In this document: positions 33,187 through 42,117 of the stretch, piece by piece
Layout of the letters: the number at the start of each line of letters is the position of its first letter
Position numbering within the stretch: position 1 is the first letter of the stretch
DNA from: Chitinophaga terrae (ex Kim and Jung 2007)
GTDB lineage: Bacteria; Bacteroidota; Bacteroidia; Chitinophagales; Chitinophagaceae
NCBI RefSeq assembly: GCF_900107795.1
Contig: NZ_FNRL01000017.1
Coordinates: 62,001-126,000 of the forward strand
Direction of reading: 5' to 3'
DNA: 64,000 nucleotides
Translations under genes and position numbers: made by a program
Notes under the pieces: model-generated
What the model was told of the DNA's origin: nothing
The model's database searches: none
The model's input: only the letters and a program-made list of their open reading frames with translations

Positions 33187-36100
33187 ATGAATCCACGTTA
33201 TGCAAAGGCAATGCTATTGCTATGCCTGTTTGCAACCAACACGAGCGCGTACAGCGCCCGACTGCCGTTACCAAGCGTATGGCAGCAAGGAAATCTCACC
33301 GTTAAGGGAAAGGTAAAAGACATTAATGGCAACCCGCTTCCTGGCGTTACTGTTTTGGTAAAAGACACCAAAAGAGGAACAACCACCGATGTACAGGGTA
33401 ACTATACGATCGCAAACGTCAGTAAAGACGTGGTGCTGGTGTTCCAGTATATCGGTTTCGATCCGCAGGAAGTGAAGCCCGAAGGAAAAGGAACAGTAAA
33501 TGTGGTAATGAAAGAGAACCAGAAATCACTCGACGAGTATGTAGTAGTGGGATATGGTACTCAAAAGAAAGTAACCAAAACGGGTGCAGTATCTTCTGTA
33601 AAAGGTGCGGAATTGCAGCAATCTCCAAACGTTAACATCTCTAACTCGCTTGTGGGCCGTATTCCGGGCGTTATCGCTGTAAACAACAGCGGCGAACCAG
33701 GATACGACGGATCAAGACTGTTTATCCGTGGCCGTAGTACCCTGGGTAACAGTGCGCCGCTGGTGGTAATTGACGGTTTCCCCCGCGATGGCTTCGAGCG
33801 TATGAACCCGAATGATATAGAGAGCGTATCTATCCTGAAAGATGCCGCCGCAGCTATCTATGGTTCCAGGGCTGCGAACGGCGTTATACTTGTTACTACC
33901 AAGAGAGGTAAAGGCGGTAAGCCAACACTTAGCTATGGTTTTAACCAATCTTTCGTTACTCCGACCAGGTTGCCTGAAATGGCCGATGCGCCTACTTATG
34001 CGAGGGTAGTTAACGAGATCCTGAAGTATGGAGGCGATAAGCCGAAATATACAGAAGACGAGATCAAGAAATTCGGCGACGGATCTGATCCATGGCTGTA
34101 CCCTAACACCAACTGGTATGATGCTGCCATTAAAAAGATCTCTTTACAGAACAGGCACGATCTTTCACTGACCGGCGGTACTGATAAAATGTCGTACTTC
34201 GTTTCTCTCGGCTCCCTGTTCCAGGATGGTATTTATAAGAACAGCGCCACTAACTACAAACAGCAGAACGTAAGAGCAAACCTGGATGCGACGGTGAACG
34301 AAAATATCCGTTTGCGCTTCGACCTGGCGGGCCGCCTGGAAAACAGGAATTTCCCTCCACGCAGCGCCGGTTCTATCTTCCGCTCGCTCATGAGAGGACG
34401 TCCTACAGAAAATGCTATCTGGCCTAACGGATTGCCAGGCCCGGATATCGAATATGGCGATAACCCTGTGGTAACAGGAACAAACGCTATCGGTTACCAG
34501 AACGATAAGAACTATGTGATCAATACGAATATGTCTGCAGTGGTGAATATTCCCTGGGTACAGGGTTTGTTTGTAGACGGTAGTTTCGCTTACGACCAGA
34601 GTTTCCGTTTTAATAAATACTTTATCAAACCATGGACCCTTTATACCCTTGATAATACTGACCCCAGCGCGCATAAACTGAATGCCGGTTCAAGGGGGGT
34701 GAGTGCTCCAGAAATGAACGAAAACTTTGAAACCTATCGCCAGACTACTTTCAACTTCAAAGTAAACTACGTTCGCTCTTTCGGCAAACATAATATCAAC
34801 GCTTTCGCAGCATTTGAGCAATCAGAACTGCGGGGCGACCTGTTTGGGGCTAACCGCCGCTATTTTATCAGCGATAAGTTAGACCAGCTAAGCCTGGGCG
34901 CCGATAAAGAGAAAAGCAACAGCGGCAGCGCTACTGAGTTTGCCCGCCGAAACTATTTCGGACGTATTTCCTATAACTACAAGGAAACTTATCTGTTCGA
35001 TTACAACATGCGTTACGATGGTTCACAGAACTTCCCTAAAGGCAGGAGAATGGGGCTGTTCCCAGGCGCCTCTGCAGGTTGGGTGATCTCTAATGAAAAC
35101 TTCTGGAAGAACAATATCCACAAGCTCGATTATTTCAAGATCAGGGCAGCTTACGGTCAAATGGGTAACGACCAGATAGATCCTTTCCAATACCTGAGCA
35201 CCTATGGATTCAGCAGTGGCGGGGTAATGTTTGGCGGTGATCTGAATAAAGGCATCTACCAGTTACGTTCTCCAAACCAGGCTATCACCTGGGAGGTAGC
35301 GAACAACTACGATATAGGTATCGAAGCTAAACTGCTGGGCGATAAACTCGCTTTTGAAGGCGACTATTTTTATACAAAACGTTCCAACATCCTTGTTAGC
35401 CGCAGCCTGTCCATGCCTGGTTATACCGGGATGACGCTGCCCCAGGAAAATATAGGCCGGGTTGAGAACAAAGGATTTGAACTGGTATTAAGTCATAAGA
35501 ACGATATCAAGAAGTTCCATTACGAAGTGATAGGAACAATGACCCATGCGAAGAACAAGATCCTGTTCTGGGATGAAACGCCGGGAGTACCCGCATGGCA
35601 GCAGTCTACCGGCATGCAGATCGGCGCTCCGCTTTATTACCGTGCAATCGGTATTTACAAGGATGCCGAGCAGGTTAAAAATACGCCGCATGTGGATGGA
35701 GCCAGACCTGGCGATATTATTTTCGAAGATGTTAACGATGATAAGATCATCAATGACCTGGACCGTGTAAGGATAGACAGGACAGAGAACCCAACCTGGA
35801 TATTCGGTCTAACGGTTACGGCTAAGTACAAAAATTTCGATTTCACCATGTTGTGGCAGGGCGCAACTGGCGCCAGCCAGTACCTGCGCACAGAATCTGG
35901 CCTGATAGGTAACTTCCCGATGGCATTTGTACAAGACAGGTGGACAGAGCAAAATACCGATGCAAGCTGGCCAAGAGCGTATGACCGTGACCGTGAGTAC
36001 TGGGTGAACCGCCAGAACACTTTCTGGTTCTGGAATACCAACTATGTACGTTTAAAGACGCTGGACTTCGGGTATAACATTCCTGAAAGGGTGTGTAAAC

Positions 36101-36255
36101 GTGTACGCTTGCAAAACCTGCGGGTATATGTAAGCGGACAAAACCTGCTGACAATAGACAAGGTTAAGATCTTTGATCCGGAAGCGCCAAGCGGCAGCGG
36201 GCAGTATTATCCGCAAACCAAGATCTACAACGTAGGATTAAACGTCACCTTCTAA
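33187..36255 (+). CDS. SusC/RagA family TonB-dependent outer membrane transporter
   Basis: 1022 residues. A signal peptide (about 1-24) is followed by a carboxypeptidase-like regulatory domain (GKVKDINGNPLPGVTVLVKD, about 38-115), the TonB box region (DEYVVVGYGTQ), a plug with GRIPGVIAVNNSGEPG and FIRGRSTLG, then a beta-barrel ending in the aromatic VGLNVTF. It imports oligosaccharides or glycosides across the outer membrane with its SusD partner, which follows after 10 bases. No FecR-binding N-terminal extension (STN domain) is present, so it is not of the anti-sigma-signalling type. Confidence 0.95.
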   Translation: MNPRYAKAMLLLCLFATNTSAYSARLPLPSVWQQGNLTVKGKVKDINGNPLPGVTVLVKDTKRGTTTDVQGNYTIANVSKDVVLVFQYIGFDPQEVKPEGKGTVNVVMKENQKSLDEYVVVGYGTQKKVTKTGAVSSVKGAELQQSPNVNISNSLVGRIPGVIAVNNSGEPGYDGSRLFIRGRSTLGNSAPLVVIDGFPRDGFERMNPNDIESVSILKDAAAAIYGSRAANGVILVTTKRGKGGKPTLSYGFNQSFVTPTRLPEMADAPTYARVVNEILKYGGDKPKYTEDEIKKFGDGSDPWLYPNTNWYDAAIKKISLQNRHDLSLTGGTDKMSYFVSLGSLFQDGIYKNSATNYKQQNVRANLDATVNENIRLRFDLAGRLENRNFPPRSAGSIFRSLMRGRPTENAIWPNGLPGPDIEYGDNPVVTGTNAIGYQNDKNYVINTNMSAVVNIPWVQGLFVDGSFAYDQSFRFNKYFIKPWTLYTLDNTDPSAHKLNAGSRGVSAPEMNENFETYRQTTFNFKVNYVRSFGKHNINAFAAFEQSELRGDLFGANRRYFISDKLDQLSLGADKEKSNSGSATEFARRNYFGRISYNYKETYLFDYNMRYDGSQNFPKGRRMGLFPGASAGWVISNENFWKNNIHKLDYFKIRAAYGQMGNDQIDPFQYLSTYGFSSGGVMFGGDLNKGIYQLRSPNQAITWEVANNYDIGIEAKLLGDKLAFEGDYFYTKRSNILVSRSLSMPGYTGMTLPQENIGRVENKGFELVLSHKNDIKKFHYEVIGTMTHAKNKILFWDETPGVPAWQQSTGMQIGAPLYYRAIGIYKDAEQVKNTPHVDGARPGDIIFEDVNDDKIINDLDRVRIDRTENPTWIFGLTVTAKYKNFDFTMLWQGATGASQYLRTESGLIGNFPMAFVQDRWTEQNTDASWPRAYDRDREYWVNRQNTFWFWNTNYVRLKTLDFGYNIPERVCKRVRLQNLRVYVSGQNLLTIDKVKIFDPEAPSGSGQYYPQTKIYNVGLNVTF

Positions 36256-36265
36256 TTAATGAGCC

Positions 36266-38017
36266 ATGAAAAAGAACTTATTTAAATATATAGCAGGCGC
36301 TTTTCTTTTCTGTGCAGCTACTACTGCATGTAATAAGGACTTCCTGGAAAGAAAGCCATTGAACGAATATGAAGAATCTGATGTCTGGAAAGATGTCGGA
36401 CTTGTACAGGCATTTGTAAATGACCTCTATGTACAGATGCGTCCCGGGTACTGGGAAGTAATGCTGTCGTCAATGACCGATGAAAGCCGGTTTATCCACG
36501 ACTATAATACTTCCAGGGTAGTACAGGGAAATATAACACCCGACGATATCGGCAGGTTAGACGAGTTTGCCCGCTGGGACGATCACTACAAAAGGATCCG
36601 CAACTGTAACATGTTCTTTGAACGGATAGGCGGGGTGACGTTTACCGATCAAAGCCAACGGGAAAGGCTGATCGGAGAAGTACACTTTATGAGGGCGTGG
36701 TATTATCACCTGTTGGTGAGATATTACGGAGGTGTGCCTCTGATCACCAAAACCTTTAACATTAAAGGAGATGAGCAGGAAATATTAAACGTAAAAAGAG
36801 CGTCATTTGCAGACTGCGTCAAATTCATTTCCGACGAATGCGACAGTGCAGCCGCTCATTTGCCTGCCGGCTACGAAGCAGTTGCCAATAAAGGTCGCGT
36901 AACCCGCGGAGCGGCCATGGCGCTGAAGTCAAGGATCCTGCTATTTGCAGCCAGCGATGCCTATAACAACGCGGTAAACGACCTGCAGGGTTACACAGGT
37001 GGAACTGGTCAGACAGCCAGGTTAATGGCAGCCAAAGATGCCGCAAAAGCAATAATAGATCTGAACCAGTATGAGCTTTACCAGCCTACTTCTTCGCCGG
37101 TAGACAACTACAGCCGCATCTTCCTGGATAAAGACCACAAGGAGCTGATCTTTGTTAAACAGTACGATAAAGCGCTGCTGGGTACATCGCACGACCTGTA
37201 TAATGGCCCTAACGGTTATCACAACTGGGGAGGAAACGTACCTATCGAGAACTTCGTTTCCGGTTACCAGATGAAGGATGGTAGCCCATTCTCCTGGAGC
37301 AATCCTGACCAGGCGAAAGCTCCTTATACCAATCGTGATCCGCGGTTTTATGCAACCATACTTTATGATGGCGCTCAATGGAAACCACGTCCTTCCGATG
37401 CTGCGCTGATCGATCCTAAAGGCGTTATTCAGACAGGTAAATATGAAGCAACCAATGGTAAAGACAGTATCTGGGGCCTGGATACCCGTAACGGGCCTAT
37501 CGAAAACTGGAATGGTTCATTCTCCGGCTATTACCTGCGTAAGTTCATGGATAAGAACCTGGATGCACAGTTTTTCAGGGGAGACCAGAACTGGATATTC
37601 TTCCGGTATGCCGAAATACTGCTCAACTATGCAGAAGCATGCATCAAACTGGGAGGCGCATTTGAAGCAGATGGCCGTGCCAAGCTGAATATGGTGCGTA
37701 CCCGCGCCGGTATGCCTGCAACAACGGCTACAGGCCAGGCGCTCATGGATGTGCTGAAGTATGAAAGACGTTATGAGCTGGCGTTTGAAGAACACCGTTT
37801 CTTTGATGCACGCAGGTGGAAAGATGCAGATGTGGCTTTCAACCAGAATGCTTTGGGAATAGAGGTACTGGGATCATTTATTCCTGGCCATCCGTTCACC
37901 TACCGTCCGTACAGTATCCAGGACCGCGCCTTCCCTGCAGGCAAATACTTCCTGCCGATACCGGCCAACGAGATCCGTAAGAACGGTAACCTCGCACAAC
38001 AGTCTTATTACAAATAG
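36266..38017 (+). CDS. SusD/RagB family outer membrane glycan-binding lipoprotein
   Basis: 583 residues. The lipoprotein signal ends at ATTAC (Cys22). The N-terminal SusD-like part has FLERKPLNEYEESDVWKD, and RLIGEVHFMRAWYYHLLVRYYGGVPL is the classical TPR-bearing segment. The C-terminal RagB part ends with YELAFEEHRFFDARRW and LPIPANEI. It forms the lid over the SusC barrel and captures ligand at the cell surface. The stop is followed by a GC-rich bidirectional terminator. Confidence 0.95.
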   Translation: MKKNLFKYIAGAFLFCAATTACNKDFLERKPLNEYEESDVWKDVGLVQAFVNDLYVQMRPGYWEVMLSSMTDESRFIHDYNTSRVVQGNITPDDIGRLDEFARWDDHYKRIRNCNMFFERIGGVTFTDQSQRERLIGEVHFMRAWYYHLLVRYYGGVPLITKTFNIKGDEQEILNVKRASFADCVKFISDECDSAAAHLPAGYEAVANKGRVTRGAAMALKSRILLFAASDAYNNAVNDLQGYTGGTGQTARLMAAKDAAKAIIDLNQYELYQPTSSPVDNYSRIFLDKDHKELIFVKQYDKALLGTSHDLYNGPNGYHNWGGNVPIENFVSGYQMKDGSPFSWSNPDQAKAPYTNRDPRFYATILYDGAQWKPRPSDAALIDPKGVIQTGKYEATNGKDSIWGLDTRNGPIENWNGSFSGYYLRKFMDKNLDAQFFRGDQNWIFFRYAEILLNYAEACIKLGGAFEADGRAKLNMVRTRAGMPATTATGQALMDVLKYERRYELAFEEHRFFDARRWKDADVAFNQNALGIEVLGSFIPGHPFTYRPYSIQDRAFPAGKYFLPIPANEIRKNGNLAQQSYYK

Positions 38018-38032
38018 GCTGTAATAAAAAGT

Positions 38033-38068
38033 TTGGGGGCTGACAGTATACATGCTGCCAGCCCCCAA
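38033..38068. terminator. Bidirectional terminator between susD and the oxidoreductase operon
   Basis: Arms TTGGGGGCTG-CAG and CTG-CAGCCCCCAA pair over 13 positions with one mismatch and a short loop. It is 15 bases after the susD stop and 21 bases after the end of the convergent operon. Confidence 0.85.
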
Positions 38069-38089
38069 TTATTTAAATAAACAGTGAGA

Positions 38090-39544
38090 TTAAACGCCCA
38101 ATGACCAGCCGTCGCGGTATTTACGTTTAACAAACTGGTTGGCTTCATCGAAGTTCGTGATCTTCATGTTTTTACCATCCCACAGGAGTTTAATGTAACG
38201 TCCGGGATAGTCGAATTTGCCATTTGCTTTTTCCTTACGGATATCGTAGCTGCGGATAGCCAGGTTAGCCATGAGGATAGATTCGGTCAGCGGACCAGCG
38301 ATATCGAATGGTGAACTCAGTGCTTTTTGTTTTGCACTTCCGTAACCGGCGATAGCAGCGTTAACCCACTGAACGTAGTGTCCTTCCGGTACACGGGCGA
38401 TAGTTTTTGGCACTTTAACTTCCTTGGTGCGTGAAGTAGGCAGCAGTTGCGGGTTCATACCGTAAGTACCGCACATCATTTTACCTTTTGTACCAATAAA
38501 GAGGGCGCCGTTACCACCGTCGCCAAATGTTTCGTTTGGTCCCAGTTCGTCCGGACGCTCAGGCTGAATACCGCCATCCATCCAGTGCAAGGTTACTTCT
38601 TTACCGTTTTTACCAGGGAATTTCATGATTACGTGAGAAGAAGGAGGGCAGCTTTCAGGGAAGTATCCGCGGGTGAATTCACCAACGTAAACGCTACCTA
38701 CGCTACACTCAACAGAAGTCGGATAGCCAAGGCCCAATACGCGGAAAGGAGGTTCAATGATGTGGCATCCCATATCGCCGATCGCGCCGGTACCATAATC
38801 CCACCAACCACGCCAGTTGAATGGAACCAGGTTATCTACATAATCTTTTTTAGGAGCGGTACCTAACCACAGGTCCCAATCCAGTTCCTGGGGAACTTCT
38901 GCGCGGGTTGTAGGCCACTGGATACCCTGAGGCCATACCGGTCTGTCGGTCCAGCAGTATACGGTATGTACATCGCCGATCGTACCGGCATTGTACCATT
39001 CCATCAGCTGGCGTACGCCATCGCCTGATGCTCCCTGGTTACCCATCTGGCTTACTACTTTATACCTTTGAGCGCCCTGGGTGAGCATACGCGCTTCCCA
39101 GATATCGTGGGTCAGGGGTTTTTGTACGTATACATGTTTGTTCAGCTGCATAGCGCCCATTGCAGCTACAGCGTGAGTATGATCCGGTGTAGATACAGAT
39201 ACTGCGTCGAAGTTCTTATGTTCTTTGTCGAACATTTCCCTGAAGTCTGTATAAAACTTTGCATTAGGGAATTTTTTAACCGCTTCGGCAGCCCGGCGTT
39301 TGTCAACGTCGCAAAGGAATGCTATATCAGCAGGTCCTTTAGTAAATTCGGAGATATCGCTAAATCCTTTACCACCGACACCTATACCTGCTACTCTTAA
39401 GCGGTCGCTAGGTGCCACATATCCTTTACCTCCCAATACATGACGTGGAACTATCATGAAACCTGCAGCAGCAAGTGCACTGTTTCTCAGGAATGATCTG
39501 CGGGAAACGCTGTTTTCTCCCTCATTCTTTTTTTCTGGAATCAT
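38090..39544 (-). CDS. Tat-exported Gfo/Idh/MocA family oxidoreductase, second copy
   Basis: 484 residues. SRRSFLRNSALAAAGFMI is a Tat signal. The Rossmann part has RVAGIGVGGKGFSDI and the catalytic stretch VQKPLTHDIWEAR in place of EKP. The C-terminal domain has GDMGCHIIEPPFRVLGLGYP. It is related to but clearly distinct from the gene at 28975. Third gene of a minus-strand operon after the GMC and small-subunit genes. An exported sugar or keto-sugar oxidoreductase is expected. Confidence 0.9.
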   Translation of the reverse strand: MIPEKKNEGENSVSRRSFLRNSALAAAGFMIVPRHVLGGKGYVAPSDRLRVAGIGVGGKGFSDISEFTKGPADIAFLCDVDKRRAAEAVKKFPNAKFYTDFREMFDKEHKNFDAVSVSTPDHTHAVAAMGAMQLNKHVYVQKPLTHDIWEARMLTQGAQRYKVVSQMGNQGASGDGVRQLMEWYNAGTIGDVHTVYCWTDRPVWPQGIQWPTTRAEVPQELDWDLWLGTAPKKDYVDNLVPFNWRGWWDYGTGAIGDMGCHIIEPPFRVLGLGYPTSVECSVGSVYVGEFTRGYFPESCPPSSHVIMKFPGKNGKEVTLHWMDGGIQPERPDELGPNETFGDGGNGALFIGTKGKMMCGTYGMNPQLLPTSRTKEVKVPKTIARVPEGHYVQWVNAAIAGYGSAKQKALSSPFDIAGPLTESILMANLAIRSYDIRKEKANGKFDYPGRYIKLLWDGKNMKITNFDEANQFVKRKYRDGWSLGV

Positions 39545-39598
39545 TGATGTTAAGTTTTCTGGATTTAATTATAGTTAATAAATGTTGGCTCGTTGTTT

Positions 39599-40291
39599 TT
39601 AATCCCAGGTCATCAGCTTGCCCCTGTCTTCGATTTTCAGGCAGGTAGCCAATGTTTTTTCGTCGTAAGAGTAGCCATACTGTTGCAATACATCGGCGGG
39701 TACTCCATCCCATTCGTTTGGCGTATTACCTACGTAGCCCAGGTCTTTAATTCCCATTTTACTGGTAAAGAAACCGGTAGCGGTCAGATCGCGCATCCTG
39801 TTGAAAAAAGCAACACCCTGGCTGTTTTCAGGCAGGGCAGTTTCAGGGTAGGCGATAAGATCCAGCATTTCTTTACGTTGTTGTTCACTGCAATCAACGA
39901 ATGCTGCATTATATCTTTTCAGACATTGGGTATCCAGCCACTTCAAGCCTCCTCTCATCGGAAGCTGGTGATCGGGAATGTCTTTCACAATAAATCCTAT
40001 AAACTCCGGCACTTTGGCATCAGATGCGCTGCCTGAATGCTCATCTTTCGGGATGATCATATCTGCCAGCACGGTGATAGTTTTCATTTCGGCAGCTGTA
40101 AAAAAAGGTTCGCCCATAAGCGCCTTGTCTCTTTTTACTTCATCAGCGGTCCGCCCGTAACCGGGCATGTCGCCGGCTTTGTCTTTGGAGCCGCTTTCGC
40201 CTTTTTTATCTTCGCATCCTGTGGCGGAGATAATAGTGCCTACAGATAAAGTTCCCAGCGCCAGGGCTTTGAGGGATTCTCTTCTATCCAT
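39599..40291 (-). CDS. Gluconate 2-dehydrogenase subunit 3 family protein, Tat lipoprotein
   Basis: 230 residues. MDRRESLKALALGTL combines a twin-arginine motif with a lipobox (SATGC, Cys26), so the folded protein should be exported by Tat and lipid-anchored. The body matches subunit 3 of membrane sugar dehydrogenases (AAEMKTITVLADMIIPKDEHSGSASDAKVPEFI). Such subunits carry the flavoprotein partner out of the cytoplasm. The GMC gene lies directly upstream with a 4-base gap. Confidence 0.9.
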   Translation of the reverse strand: MDRRESLKALALGTLSVGTIISATGCEDKKGESGSKDKAGDMPGYGRTADEVKRDKALMGEPFFTAAEMKTITVLADMIIPKDEHSGSASDAKVPEFIGFIVKDIPDHQLPMRGGLKWLDTQCLKRYNAAFVDCSEQQRKEMLDLIAYPETALPENSQGVAFFNRMRDLTATGFFTSKMGIKDLGYVGNTPNEWDGVPADVLQQYGYSYDEKTLATCLKIEDRGKLMTWD

Positions 40292-40295
40292 AATT

Positions 40296-42035
40296 TTAGA
40301 TATTCTGTTTTTTCAACTGATCTATAATATACTCAGATGCTCTCATTGAAAGGGCAAGAATGGTCCAGGTAGGATTTTTATCCGCCTGCGAAACAAATGC
40401 TCCTCCATCCACTACAAAGAGATTCTTCACTTCATGCGCCTGGTTATATTTATTCAGTACAGAAGTTTTAGGATCATCTCCCATTCTTGTTGTTCCTACT
40501 TCGTGGATGATACGTCCCGGGTTTTCCAGGCCGTAATTGGTTTCAGGGCCTGCTTTTGTACCCAAAGGAATACCGCCCATTGCATGGATCAGTTCTTCGA
40601 AGGTATCCTGCATGTGTTTTGCCTGTTTGATCTCATGCTCGCTCCAGGTATAATTGAATCTTAATACCGGGATACCGAACTTGTCTACCACGTTAGGGTC
40701 TATCTCGCAATAATTATCTTCCCTGGCTATGCATTCGCCTCTTCCTGCAAACCCGATATAGGCGCCATAGAAACGACGGTAATCGTCTTTCAGGGAAGCG
40801 CCATATCCGCCGGCTGGTTTGGTTTTACCATCTTTACCGGGAATTCTGCCATTCAGGGTATGAATGCCAAAACCATAACCATAGGTTGGCATATGCATAC
40901 CGCCGCCCAGTTCAATATGATACCCGCGGGCAAAATCCAGTTTTTTATTGTCGAGCCACCATGGGATGTAAACGTGCATCCCGCCTACGCCATCTTCATT
41001 ATAGCGTTTGCGGTCCATGAGCATAGGCAGAAACCCGCCTCTCGATGATCCTGTAGAATCATGCAGGTATTTACCAACAACCCCGCTGGAATTAGCTAAT
41101 CCATTCGGGTGTTTGGCTGATTTTGAATTGAGCAGCAACCTGGCAGATTCACACGCGCTGGCTGCCAGCACAACTACCCGGGCATTTACCGAATATTCCT
41201 GAAGGTCTGTTTTGTCTATATATGCGACGCCTGTTGCTTTACCCGTATCGTCTGTCAATACTTCTCTTACCATTGCATTGTCGTAAAGGTCGACATGCCC
41301 GCTTTTCATGGCAGGTTTAACCAGTACGGAGGAAGAAGAGAAGTCGCCATACACGGTACAACCGCGGTTGCATTGGCTGCAATAAAAGCATGGGCTTCTG
41401 TCTTTGTTCACACTCCGTGTAAGGATAGAAAGACGGGAAGGAATAACAGGGATGTTCAGTTTATCGCCTGCCTTTTTGATCATCAACTCATGCATTCTCG
41501 GTTTCGGAGGAGGAAGAAAGAATCCGTCCGGTTCATTCGGCAGGTTCTCTTTAGTACCGAAAACGCCGATCATTTTGTCCACGCGATCGTAGAACGGCGC
41601 TACTTCTTCATAGCTGATAGGCCAGTCGTCTCCGAGTCCGTCGTAACTTTTGTGTTTAAAGTCCCTGGGGCCAAAACGAAGAGAAATGCGTCCCCAGTGA
41701 TTAGTTCTGCCGCCCAGCATGCGGGAACGGAACCAGTCGAATTGCGTACCATTTTTCTTTGTATATGGCTCTCCATCTATCTGCCATCCACCATAGGCGG
41801 CGTCAAAGTCGCCGAATGGACGGGTACTGCTAGCGCCTCTTCTGGGCGAATCGTAAGACCACTTCAGTTGAGTGGCCTGCTCAGGATCTGCCGGATCATA
41901 CTTTGGTCCTGCCTCCAGTAAAGCTACTTTCAAGCCTGCTTCTGAAAGTATTTTCGCGGCCATGCCGCCACCGGCGCCGGAACCAACAATACAAACATCA
42001 TAAGCCTTTCCCTGTTTTTTGATTTCGAAAGCCAT
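40296..42035 (-). CDS. GMC-type FAD sugar dehydrogenase, large subunit
   Basis: 579 residues. The FAD Rossmann motif is CIVGSGAGGGMAAKILSEAG (15-34). C216, C219, C222 and C226 (CFYCSQCNRGC) form a likely iron-sulfur site as in gluconate/glucoside dehydrogenases. The C-terminal GMC signature has HEVGTTRMG with the active-site His and NPTWTILAL. It has no signal peptide of its own, so export by hitchhiking on the adjacent Tat lipoprotein subunit is likely. It should oxidise a sugar hydroxyl (C2 or C3) in the periplasm. No cytochrome subunit gene is in the window. Confidence 0.92.
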   Translation of the reverse strand: MAFEIKKQGKAYDVCIVGSGAGGGMAAKILSEAGLKVALLEAGPKYDPADPEQATQLKWSYDSPRRGASSTRPFGDFDAAYGGWQIDGEPYTKKNGTQFDWFRSRMLGGRTNHWGRISLRFGPRDFKHKSYDGLGDDWPISYEEVAPFYDRVDKMIGVFGTKENLPNEPDGFFLPPPKPRMHELMIKKAGDKLNIPVIPSRLSILTRSVNKDRSPCFYCSQCNRGCTVYGDFSSSSVLVKPAMKSGHVDLYDNAMVREVLTDDTGKATGVAYIDKTDLQEYSVNARVVVLAASACESARLLLNSKSAKHPNGLANSSGVVGKYLHDSTGSSRGGFLPMLMDRKRYNEDGVGGMHVYIPWWLDNKKLDFARGYHIELGGGMHMPTYGYGFGIHTLNGRIPGKDGKTKPAGGYGASLKDDYRRFYGAYIGFAGRGECIAREDNYCEIDPNVVDKFGIPVLRFNYTWSEHEIKQAKHMQDTFEELIHAMGGIPLGTKAGPETNYGLENPGRIIHEVGTTRMGDDPKTSVLNKYNQAHEVKNLFVVDGGAFVSQADKNPTWTILALSMRASEYIIDQLKKQNI

Positions 42036-42117
42036 GTGCGTGGAAATTTTTTGACATTTAGTAACAACACCAGTTTTAAATCTATAAATTAAATGTGAAA
42101 ATGGGAAGGTTTTTTAT

